Shown here: positions 1-7,457 of the stretch, in pieces
Layout: each line of letters starts with the position of its first letter
Numbering within the stretch: the stretch's first letter is position 1
DNA from: Clostridiales bacterium
GTDB taxonomy: Bacteria; Bacillota; Clostridia; Lachnospirales; WQUN01
Assembly (NCBI GenBank): GCA_031269415.1
Contig: JAISZF010000026.1
Location: forward strand, 1 to 11,952
Reading direction: 5' to 3'
DNA: 11,952 nt
The notes under the pieces: generated by a model
Told to the model about the DNA's origin: nothing
What the model saw: only the letters and a program-made list of their open reading frames with translations
The model's database searches: none
Position numbers and translations under genes: made by a program

Positions 1-3000
1 CCTGGGGCGGATGAAAACGCAAAAAACGCGGCTTTGCAGGTAATCATCAATCCCCTGGCTACTCAGGAACAGGTAGAAACAGCGCTTGCAGCCTTACTGC
101 CTTCCGAACCTGAAACTGACAAATCGCAATTGGAAGCAGCTATTAAAACCGCCAATTCACTTATTGAAGAAGATTACACAACGTATAGCTGGGCGGCTTT
201 ACAAGCGGTTCTGTTTGTTTCGCAAAGCGTTTACGACAAGGAAAACGCTGCGCAAAAAGAACTCAACAGCGCAACGGACGCTCTCAACGATGCGATCAAT
301 TCTCTAATAGCCGCAGCGGACGAGCCAATAAGCGTTGCCGTCACTTTCCAGCGCGATAACAGCGGTTTCCTTCTGGCCAGACAAAAGATTGCACTGGAAA
401 GTGATTTATCTGAACGCTACGGTTACATTGATAACTACACAGGAGAGCAGCCAACTGCGCTTGATGCTCTTGTCGCGGCGCATATAAATCTGTTTGGCGA
501 TGAGGCCCTAAACGAGTATCTGGTGGTCGATGAAAACGGCTTAGTGACAAAAATATTGGGAGAACCTCGCTCCAATGTGCTTTATTTCGTCAATGGCGCC
601 ATGCCCGGTAACGGAATATATACTCCGGACAACTACGGTGGCGCGTCCCAGTTAGGTGACAGCGTACCGCAAACGGCTTTGGCGGCCGGTGACGATGTGC
701 TTTTTTACATTCTGCAGGATATTTACTATATGGATAATTTCGTCTGGTTTGAAGACGAAGAAGGTAATTCTGTTAATAAAATTGAAACTAAAACCGGTGA
801 AGACATTACTTTGACGCTCAGGGGCTATATTAACTGGTATGGCAACAGCGACATGGAATGGCGAGCCCAAAAAACCGGTGTTATATCCGAAGCGGCCATT
901 GTTCCTGTTGCGCTTGAAGCTCCATTTTTGCACAGAGCGGGATATTTCGGGAGCCCCATTGCTGTAACCGATGACGCCGGAAAAGCTGTGGTCAGTTTTA
1001 CTGAACCAGGCGTTTATATTCTATCCGCTATTGATGGCTCCGCCTCTGCCCCGCTCATATCCCCTTGGCTGGAAGTTACGGTAACAGGGGTCATACCGCC
1101 GGAAGATCGTAACATTGACCAAATCCGGCGCGAAACGCTGGCCTGGCTCAAAAACAATAAAGAAAATCCGGCTTTCGGCAATGAATGGCACGTTCTGGCG
1201 CTGGCCCGTTCAAATGAGCTCGACGAAAACTGGGCGCAAATCTACCTTAATAATTTGGAAACGGACGCTCAGTTTTTTGGAAAAACCGGCCCTATGCAAA
1301 TTCATGACACCAAGGTCACAGAAAATGAACGCCTCATAATCGCACTGACCGCACTCGGTATTGACGCGAGCGACTGGAATGACCGTGATTTACTCTCTCC
1401 GCTGTTCGATACGGATTATCTGGACAAACAAGGGATCAACGGTTCAATTTTTGGGCTTATCGCTTTCAACAGCGCAGGTTATGAGGTTCCGCCAACAGTG
1501 GAAGCTTTCTGCCTGAACTCCATTCTGGAAAACCAGCTTGCCGATAAAGGCTGGACGCTTTACGGAAACACAGCCGACCCGGATACCACAAGCATGGTAC
1601 TCCAAGCACTCGCACCATATTATGCAATGGGCGAAACATCGTATAATGCTCTGGAAATTGAAGGCGTTCCGGCTTGGAGCGAACTTCAAACATCTGTAAC
1701 AGGCGCAATTCAAACTTTATCAAATATTCAGGATAACGAAGGCACTTATACCAGCTGGGGTTCCGCGAACGCCGAGAATTGCGCGCAGGTTCTGACCGCC
1801 CTTTGCCTGCTTGATATCAACCCCGCAACGGATACACGTTTTATTAAAAACGGGAAAAGTGTATTGGAGGCGCTTATATCCTTCCGCGATGACGCTACGG
1901 GAGGCTTCAAGCATATAATATCCGGGCCCGTTAACTCAGCGGCGACGGAACATGCGGCATATGCGCTTGTAGCATACTGGCGGCTGAAAAATAATATGAA
2001 CGCTCTTTACGACATGACGGACGTAACGCCAAGGCTGCCTTCGTACACAGTTGATAAAACCGCTCTGAACGCTGAAATCTTAAAAGCGGAGAATCTGAAT
2101 CAAAGCAGTTACACAAGCTCCAGCTGGAATAGCCTGCAAGCTGCATTGACAGAAGCGAAAGCCGTTTCCGCAGACGACAGCATGCCGCAGACCGCCGTAA
2201 ATACATCAAAATACGCTCTGACTGCGGCTATCAATGCTCTTCAGACAGTCGGCGGAAACCCGCCTGGCCCTTCTGACAGTATCAGAGTTACTTTCCGTCT
2301 GATCGGTTCCACGTTTTCAAACGGCGACATTGATCTCAGCGATGGGGATTACAAAGGTGCAAATTACGTTACCTGGATACCTACAAGAAGCTATAATGTA
2401 AATGAAAACGCTACTGTTTACGATTTATTCGTAATGGCACTGGCAGACGCGGAATTAGGAGCCAGCAGTCCCGACAGAAATTACATCGAAAGTATTTACG
2501 CTCCGTATATTCTCGGCAGCTACCGGCTAAGCGAATTAATTAACGGAAGGTACTCCGGCTGGTTGTACACCATAAACGGCAAACATATAGGATACGGCCT
2601 AAAGGAGTATACGCTGTCAAATAACGCTGAAGTGGTATGGCATTATGTCAACGATTACCGTTACGAAGTTGAGGATTGGTTTGAAGGCATGAATTCCCCT
2701 GGAATGGGCAATTCTTCTACCTGGAACAAGTGGTTGAGCGCCCCAGACAGAGCGCCGGCAGAAGCTGATAAAAATACGGAGCAAAACAATAATCCCGGCG
2801 TCGCCAACGGGCTGGTCACTGAAAAAGCTTCTTTGACTTTACCTTTAGCTGCTATGCCCAAACTTGTAACCGAAATTGAAGTTAAGTCTGCTGTAACAGG
2901 CAACACGGCTAAAGCTGAGGCGAATACTGAAGAAATGGGAAATGCTATTGAGGCGGCAGCCAGTATCGGGAATACGGCTATAGCCCTCACGGTAACCGGC

Positions 3001-4026
3001 GCTGAGGATGCTGAGAGTACTGAATTGACGATGCTGAAAACCTTGTTAAATAAGCTCAAAGACGCCAATATGGAGTTAGTTGTAAACTCTCCTGCCGGCC
3101 GCATCGCATTCAGCAATGGCTCATTGGAATCAATAATCGCAGCCACCGGCGAAACATTGAGAATTGTCATTAAAAAAATTAATAAAACAACTGATTTGAA
3201 CGCCGGACAGCGAGCCGCCCTAAAAGACAGTACCGCGATCGAACTGACGGTTTGGAGCGATGATAATATTATCCGCTACTTTGACGGTCCAATCACGGTA
3301 AGTATCCCTTATCAGCCAAAAGAGACCGAGGATACTGAGCTTCTTACCGCCTATTATCTTGACGATGATGGAAGCTTTCAGGAAATGAAAAACGCAGGAT
3401 ACGATCCTGATACGGGCGCTATTCTTTTTGAAACTGCGCATTTTTCCAAATTCTTTGTGTCCGAATGGTTAAGCCCCTTCGGCGACACATTTAAAGAGGA
3501 TTGGTTTTATAAAGCGGTGCGCTTCAACTACGCAAACGCTTTGGTAAAAGGCATAGAAGAACATAAATTTGCTCCAAATGACACTATGACCAGGGCGCAG
3601 TTTGTTACTATCCTGCACCGTGCCGAAGGCGAGCCATCTGTAATAAACGATACGCCTTTCAGCGACGTTGCCGGCGGGCAATGGTACAGCACCGCGGTAG
3701 CGTGGGCGTCAACTAACGGCATCATCAGCGGTTACAGTGACAGCGTATTTGGAGCTGATGACCCTGTAACACGCGAACAGATCGCGGCAATAATATATCG
3801 ATACGCGCAATGGAAAAAACTTGATGTGACGCAAACAGCTGATTTATCGTATTATTCTGATGCGGGCAGTATTTCAGACTGGGCTCAGGCGGCAATGAAC
3901 TGGAGCAGCGCAACCGGGCTGCTCCAAGCTAATACACCGGAGACCCTGGCTCCGGGCGCAACGGCTACGCGCGCGGAGGCGGCAGTTCTATTTCAACGCT
4001 ATATTGAGACTATAGCAAAAACATAA
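1..4026 (+). CDS. SLH-anchored surface protein with intrinsic-factor-like alpha and beta domains (5' partial)
   Basis: The frame is open from base 1, so the gene starts left of the window. The TTG at 34 lacks a ribosome binding site and is an ordinary Leu codon; 1341 residues are visible. Domains by nucleotide: FIVAR repeat 115-315; divergent DUF4430-like domain about 328-750 (TALDAL, LYFVNG, then GDDVLFY); Ig-like strands about 790-1095 ending in a G-x-YILSA pattern; alpha/alpha-barrel about 1111-2025 of the prenyltransferase/transcobalamin fold (DTTSMVLQALAPY at 1582-1620, SWGSANAENCAQVLTAL, FIKNG); second FIVAR 2050-2250; canonical DUF4430 2281-2685 (SGWLYTING at 2554-2580); linker; a beta-rich domain 2840-3465 of the kind that precedes SLH in clostridial surface proteins; three SLH repeats 3478-4023. 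Known: SLH triplets bind secondary wall polymers, and the alpha-barrel plus DUF4430 pair is the fold of intrinsic factor and transcobalamin. Inferred: a wall-bound corrinoid-capture protein. The next gene follows after 60 nt. Domain calls are firm for SLH, FIVAR and the second DUF4430, and less so for the N-terminal one. Confidence 0.85.
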   Translation, partial: PGADENAKNAALQVIINPLATQEQVETALAALLPSEPETDKSQLEAAIKTANSLIEEDYTTYSWAALQAVLFVSQSVYDKENAAQKELNSATDALNDAINSLIAAADEPISVAVTFQRDNSGFLLARQKIALESDLSERYGYIDNYTGEQPTALDALVAAHINLFGDEALNEYLVVDENGLVTKILGEPRSNVLYFVNGAMPGNGIYTPDNYGGASQLGDSVPQTALAAGDDVLFYILQDIYYMDNFVWFEDEEGNSVNKIETKTGEDITLTLRGYINWYGNSDMEWRAQKTGVISEAAIVPVALEAPFLHRAGYFGSPIAVTDDAGKAVVSFTEPGVYILSAIDGSASAPLISPWLEVTVTGVIPPEDRNIDQIRRETLAWLKNNKENPAFGNEWHVLALARSNELDENWAQIYLNNLETDAQFFGKTGPMQIHDTKVTENERLIIALTALGIDASDWNDRDLLSPLFDTDYLDKQGINGSIFGLIAFNSAGYEVPPTVEAFCLNSILENQLADKGWTLYGNTADPDTTSMVLQALAPYYAMGETSYNALEIEGVPAWSELQTSVTGAIQTLSNIQDNEGTYTSWGSANAENCAQVLTALCLLDINPATDTRFIKNGKSVLEALISFRDDATGGFKHIISGPVNSAATEHAAYALVAYWRLKNNMNALYDMTDVTPRLPSYTVDKTALNAEILKAENLNQSSYTSSSWNSLQAALTEAKAVSADDSMPQTAVNTSKYALTAAINALQTVGGNPPGPSDSIRVTFRLIGSTFSNGDIDLSDGDYKGANYVTWIPTRSYNVNENATVYDLFVMALADAELGASSPDRNYIESIYAPYILGSYRLSELINGRYSGWLYTINGKHIGYGLKEYTLSNNAEVVWHYVNDYRYEVEDWFEGMNSPGMGNSSTWNKWLSAPDRAPAEADKNTEQNNNPGVANGLVTEKASLTLPLAAMPKLVTEIEVKSAVTGNTAKAEANTEEMGNAIEAAASIGNTAIALTVTGAEDAESTELTMLKTLLNKLKDANMELVVNSPAGRIAFSNGSLESIIAATGETLRIVIKKINKTTDLNAGQRAALKDSTAIELTVWSDDNIIRYFDGPITVSIPYQPKETEDTELLTAYYLDDDGSFQEMKNAGYDPDTGAILFETAHFSKFFVSEWLSPFGDTFKEDWFYKAVRFNYANALVKGIEEHKFAPNDTMTRAQFVTILHRAEGEPSVINDTPFSDVAGGQWYSTAVAWASTNGIISGYSDSVFGADDPVTREQIAAIIYRYAQWKKLDVTQTADLSYYSDAGSISDWAQAAMNWSSATGLLQANTPETLAPGATATRAEAAVLFQRYIETIAKT

Positions 4027-4068
4027 GTTGTAAACGATATCAGTCACCAGCGCCACTGGCAGCATTTT

Positions 4069-4075
4069 AAAGGAG
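4069..4075 (+). promoter_or_regulatory. ribosome binding site AAAGGAG that sets the start of the second gene
   Basis: AAAGGAG shares its last G with an upstream in-frame GTG at 4075, so that GTG cannot be the start. The ATG at 4087 lies 11 nt downstream and begins a good signal peptide. The preceding 42-nt gap has a small CCAG/CTGG stem at 4047-4059 but no terminator-like T tract, so read-through from the upstream gene is likely. Confidence 0.75.
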
Positions 4076-4086
4076 TGTTTATAAAT

Positions 4087-5754
4087 ATGAAAATACGTAC
4101 AAAATTACTTCCGGTAATTCTCGCGTTCGTCCTTGCCCTTACTCTGTGCTCATCAGCGTTTGCGGCAAGCGCTGATGAGCTTGACAAGGCAGTCAAAGAT
4201 ACGGCAACGTATATGCTGCAAACGGTGAAAAACCCTGAAGTGGGGTCTGTAGGCGGAGAATGGGCGGTAATAGGTCTGGCCCGCAGCGGATACGATGTAC
4301 CGGCTTCATATTACACAACATATTACAAGGCGGTTGAAAAATATGTTAAAGACCATAACGGCATTTTACACGAAAAAAAATACACGGATTATTCCCGCGT
4401 GATTCTCGGCCTTACCGCAGCCGGATACGATCCGCGCAACGTTGGGGGATACGACCTTACGATTCCTCTCGGCGATTTTGAAAGCACTGTTTGGCAGGGC
4501 GTAAACGGCCCTATTTGGGCGCTGATAGCGCTGGACAGTTTTAATTATCCCGTTCCGGAAAATAAAGACGCAAAAACACAGGCGACGCGCGAACTTTACA
4601 TTGAAGAGATTCTCAAACGGCAAAATCCGGATGGCAGCTGGAGTTTGACAGCCAACGTTTCCGGTCAGACCAATACCAATGAAAGTGGTGAACCTGACCT
4701 TACAGGTATGTCTCTGCAGGCTTTGGCAAAGTATCAGGATAATCCGGACGTTAAAGCAGCAACCAGTAAAGCCCTTGTTTTTTTATCGGATTTGCAGGAT
4801 AAATCCGGCGGCTACACTGCTTGGGGGGACGTTAACTCCGAAAGCGTCGTACAGGTACTCGTAGCGCTTTGTGAATTGGGAATTTCCGCCGATGATGCGC
4901 GTTTCGTAAAAAACGGGCATACTCTCATAGATAATATTTTGAGTTTCAGAAACGCGGACGGCAGCTTCCGTCATACGGGGGCGGGCATAGGCAACGCCCA
5001 GATGTCTTCCGAACAGGTGCTGTACGGACTGGCAGCAGCGCAGAGAGCCGCAAACGGCCAAAATAGCCTCTATCAAATGTCGGATACTGTAAAGCGCAAT
5101 GAGTTTGCGCCGGTTCCGGCGGCAAACGCCGCAATAGGACTGCCCGGTAAACATGAAGACGTAAAAGCTGTTACAGTAATAGCCCCCGGCAAAACTTTCG
5201 CAGATGTGAAAAGCGGCGAAAACAAAGCCGCCATTGAAGCTCTCGCCTCGCGCGGTATCATAAATGGTAAAAGCGACAGCGTTTTTGATCCGGACGCTAC
5301 TATGACGCGCGCGGAATTCGCCGCTATAGTTACGCTTGCTTTAGGGCTGCCGGAAAAAACAGGAACGTCTGTTTTTGCTGATATTCCTGTTTCCGCGTGG
5401 TTTGAAAAACCTGTCAATACAGCGTACTTTTACGAAATTGTTACCGGCGTATCGGCGGCGGCTTTTAACCCGGGCGGTACGATTACGCGGCAAGAGGCTG
5501 CCGTTATGACCGTACGCGCGGCAAAACTGTGCGGCATGGACACCGTAATGGACGAAACGGCAATTCGCGATACATTAGCTCAGTTCGGTGATTACCGCAC
5601 AATAGCGGGCTGGGCGCAAAGCGCGCTCGCATTTTGTTATGCCGAAGGTATCTTAGATGATTCAGAATTTGATATAAAGCCCGCTGAGGATATAAAACGC
5701 TGTGAGGTAGCGGAAATGATGTACCGCATGCTCCGTCTGGCAGAATTAATGTGA
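4087..5754 (+). CDS. Secreted alpha/alpha-barrel (intrinsic-factor alpha-domain-like) protein with three SLH repeats
   Basis: This 555-residue exported protein has a signal peptide at residues 1-26 (basic KIRTK, hydrophobic core, cleavage after AFA26). Residues about 30-345 form helical repeats of the alpha/alpha-toroid seen in prenyltransferases, squalene cyclases and the cobalamin-binding alpha-domain of intrinsic factor/transcobalamin. Landmarks are GEWAVIGLARSGYD near the start, NGPIWALIALDS, DLTGMSLQALAKY at 204-216, and a GDVNSESVVQVLVAL / FVKNG block. SLH repeats lie at about 371-424 (MTRAEF), 430-485 (ITRQEA) and 500-555; the last is degenerate, with KRCEVA in place of TRAE. The barrel is clearly paralogous to the one in the preceding gene, but this protein has no DUF4430 half. 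That half is encoded by the next gene, 10 nt downstream. No cyclase-type acidic catalytic motif is evident, which favours binding over catalysis. Inferred role: wall-anchored corrinoid-binding alpha subunit. An unrelated glycan or lipid ligand is possible. Confidence 0.85.
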   Translation: MKIRTKLLPVILAFVLALTLCSSAFAASADELDKAVKDTATYMLQTVKNPEVGSVGGEWAVIGLARSGYDVPASYYTTYYKAVEKYVKDHNGILHEKKYTDYSRVILGLTAAGYDPRNVGGYDLTIPLGDFESTVWQGVNGPIWALIALDSFNYPVPENKDAKTQATRELYIEEILKRQNPDGSWSLTANVSGQTNTNESGEPDLTGMSLQALAKYQDNPDVKAATSKALVFLSDLQDKSGGYTAWGDVNSESVVQVLVALCELGISADDARFVKNGHTLIDNILSFRNADGSFRHTGAGIGNAQMSSEQVLYGLAAAQRAANGQNSLYQMSDTVKRNEFAPVPAANAAIGLPGKHEDVKAVTVIAPGKTFADVKSGENKAAIEALASRGIINGKSDSVFDPDATMTRAEFAAIVTLALGLPEKTGTSVFADIPVSAWFEKPVNTAYFYEIVTGVSAAAFNPGGTITRQEAAVMTVRAAKLCGMDTVMDETAIRDTLAQFGDYRTIAGWAQSALAFCYAEGILDDSEFDIKPAEDIKRCEVAEMMYRMLRLAELM

Positions 5755-5764
5755 GGAAATAAAA

Positions 5765-6574
5765 ATGAACCGACATAAGAAAATTATCATTATTATTGTT
5801 GTTGCCGTTTGCGTACTCGCGCTGGCAGGGATGTTGGACAAGACCCTATACAAGGCTCCGTTGCCGTCTGCTGTGTTGACAGAGGACATATTATCCCCTG
5901 CTCCTGAAACGGAAGAATATTTGTCCTCTGAGACGGCGGAAGACGTATCTCTTGAAATAGTGGAAGACGCGCCGCCGCCTGTGGAAGATAATTCTGTAGC
6001 AGCCGCAAACCAAAGTGCTGCACTATCTCCAAGGGTAGAAAATATGGAAGACGGTACTGAATCCGCTAAAGATCAGTACCTGACCACTCCTGTACCGGAA
6101 GGTAATCCGACTCCTGTAGAGCCTCAAAACGTAACCGTCAGCAACGGCGAATATTCCTGTACACTTTCCGTACGCTGTGATACGCTTCTTGACAAAATGA
6201 ACTTGCTAGATAAAGAAAAATGGGAACTTGTCCCAACAGACGGCGTAATTTTCCCCGCGGCAACTGTGACATTTTACGAGGGTGAGAGCGTGTTTAACGT
6301 ACTCCAGCGTGAAATGAAACGCGCAAAAATTCACCTGGAATTTGTTAATACGCCCATATACAACTCGGCTTACATTGAGGGTCTTAACAATTTATACGAA
6401 TTCGACGCGGGCGAATTATCCGGTTGGATGTATAAAGTCAATGACTGGTATCCTAATTACGGCTCTTCTAGGTATCAGCTTAAAGACGGCGATGTTGTCG
6501 AATGGCGTTATACTTGTGATTTAGGGCGCGACCTCGGTGAATATTGGATTAAGGGAAAACAAAAGGATGAGTGA
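5765..6574 (+). CDS. Membrane-anchored DUF4430 (transcobalamin-like beta-domain) protein
   Basis: The 269-residue protein starts at an ATG 7 nt after GAGGA (5753-5757), which overlaps the upstream stop. Residues about 6-23 form an uncleaved hydrophobic anchor preceded by basic NRHKK. The VAVC sequence in it has Val before Cys and makes a poor lipobox, so a transmembrane anchor is more likely than a lipoprotein. Residues about 25-125 are an acidic, Pro/Ser/Glu-rich low-complexity spacer long enough to cross part of the wall. Residues about 126-265 are a canonical DUF4430 domain: TVTFYEGESVFNVLQ, then SGWMYKVN at 219-226, then LKDGDVVEWRY and a DLG near the C terminus. DUF4430 corresponds to the C-terminal domain of transcobalamin and intrinsic factor. 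The stop overlaps the start of the ECF transporter gene by 8 nt, so translation is probably coupled. Inferred role: membrane-proximal ligand partner that passes substrate from the SLH proteins to the importer. Confidence 0.87.
   Translation: MNRHKKIIIIIVVAVCVLALAGMLDKTLYKAPLPSAVLTEDILSPAPETEEYLSSETAEDVSLEIVEDAPPPVEDNSVAAANQSAALSPRVENMEDGTESAKDQYLTTPVPEGNPTPVEPQNVTVSNGEYSCTLSVRCDTLLDKMNLLDKEKWELVPTDGVIFPAATVTFYEGESVFNVLQREMKRAKIHLEFVNTPIYNSAYIEGLNNLYEFDAGELSGWMYKVNDWYPNYGSSRYQLKDGDVVEWRYTCDLGRDLGEYWIKGKQKDE
6551..6555 (+). promoter_or_regulatory. weak ribosome binding site AAGGG for ecfT
   Basis: AAGGG lies 11 nt before the ATG at 6567. The alternative in-frame GTG at 6537 would add ten residues (NIGLRENKR) that are simply the overlapping end of the DUF4430 gene in another frame. 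EcfT proteins of this type commonly begin close to the YHPIVN motif, which favours the ATG. Confidence 0.5.
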
Positions 6575-7457
6575 TTCGTTTTCCGGCTATCACCCAATTG
6601 TAAATATGTTGTACTTCGCGTCGGTAATCGCGTTTTCCATGTTTTTCACACATCCGGTATGTCTGGCGGTGTCGCTTGTCTGCGCGTTCTCATATTCCGT
6701 GTATTTGAACGGGAAAAAAGCGGTTAAATTCAGTCTTTTCTATATGTTTCCGGTAATGATTATGACCGTACTGTTAAACTTGGCTTTCAATCATAAGGGC
6801 AGCACGATTTTGGCTTACCTGCCGGATGGCAATCCTCTTACGCTGGAATCCATCATTTACGGTACCGTGGCAGCGGCTATGCTCGTGACAGTCATATCAT
6901 GGTTTTCGTGTTTCAACACTGTCATGACTTCGGATAAGTTTGTATATTTGTTTGGAAAAATTATCCCCGCCATGTCTTTGATACTCTCAATGGCTTTGCG
7001 TTTTGTGCCGCGTTTTCGCGCGCAGATTAAAGTCATTTCCAACGCGCAAAAATGCATCGGACGTGATGTGTCGAACGGCAATATATTTCAACGCGCCAAG
7101 CATGGAATAAAAATTCTTTCCATTATGGTAACGTGGGCACTGGAAAACGCGATTGAAACCGCTGACAGTATGAAAGCACGCGGATACGGATTGCCCGGAC
7201 GGACGGCTTTCTCTATTTACCGTTTAGATAATCGCGACATGTACGCGCTTGCATTTATATTTTTGTGCGTTGCGTACATTGTCTCAGGAGCCCTGGCGGG
7301 CGGATTGTATTTTCGGTATTTACCGACCGTTAAAGGTGTTACTAACAGTGCTTTTACCATCAGCCTGTACTTAGTTTACCTGGCGTTGAGCGCCCTGCCG
7401 TTAACAATAAACATTCGGGAGGATTACAAATGGAAAGCTATCGCGCCGAAAAACTGA
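6567..7457 (+). CDS. ecfT: Energy-coupling factor transporter transmembrane protein EcfT
   Basis: This 296-residue polytopic membrane protein is the scaffold that couples the ATPases to the substrate-binding S component in ECF vitamin importers. Features seen: the N-terminal YHPIVNMLYF typical of the family; hydrophobic segments at about 14-46, 55-75, 96-116, 130-150, 230-252 and 270-288; a conserved ALRFVPRFRAQ stretch from residue 143; and the two cytoplasmic coupling-helix motifs that dock into the ATPases, GRD at 165-167 (in AQKCIGRD) and the canonical ARG at 204-206 (in SMKARGYG). Length and motif order fit intact EcfT. The start overlaps the DUF4430 gene by 8 nt and the end overlaps the next gene by 28 nt, so all three are probably translated together. 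Family identity is secure; the transported substrate cannot be read from EcfT, which often serves several S components. Here the S component is fused downstream, which suggests a dedicated (group I) system. Confidence 0.93.
   Translation: MSDSFSGYHPIVNMLYFASVIAFSMFFTHPVCLAVSLVCAFSYSVYLNGKKAVKFSLFYMFPVMIMTVLLNLAFNHKGSTILAYLPDGNPLTLESIIYGTVAAAMLVTVISWFSCFNTVMTSDKFVYLFGKIIPAMSLILSMALRFVPRFRAQIKVISNAQKCIGRDVSNGNIFQRAKHGIKILSIMVTWALENAIETADSMKARGYGLPGRTAFSIYRLDNRDMYALAFIFLCVAYIVSGALAGGLYFRYLPTVKGVTNSAFTISLYLVYLALSALPLTINIREDYKWKAIAPKN
7417..7422 (+). promoter_or_regulatory. ribosome binding site GGGAGG inside the end of ecfT
   Basis: GGGAGG stands 7 nt before the ATG at 7430 and lies within the ecfT coding sequence. 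It fixes the start of the ATPase fusion and the 28-nt overlap between the two genes. Confidence 0.8.

Noticed and set aside
34..36. TTG as the start codon of the first surface protein
   Set aside because: The same frame is open to base 1, no ribosome binding site or signal peptide precedes it, and the protein needs an export signal; the true start lies left of the window.
2661..3170. Long minus-strand frame of 169 codons
   Set aside because: It lies fully antisense to the surface protein, has no ribosome binding site, and its Ala/Ser-rich translation mirrors the codon bias of the real gene.
4075..4077. GTG as start of the second gene
   Set aside because: It overlaps the AAAGGAG that must bind the ribosome; the ATG at 4087 has proper spacing and opens the signal peptide.
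5765..5830. DUF4430 protein as a lipoprotein
   Set aside because: The only N-terminal Cys is preceded by Ala-Val, not by a small residue at -1, and it sits deep in a long hydrophobic segment; an uncleaved membrane anchor fits better.
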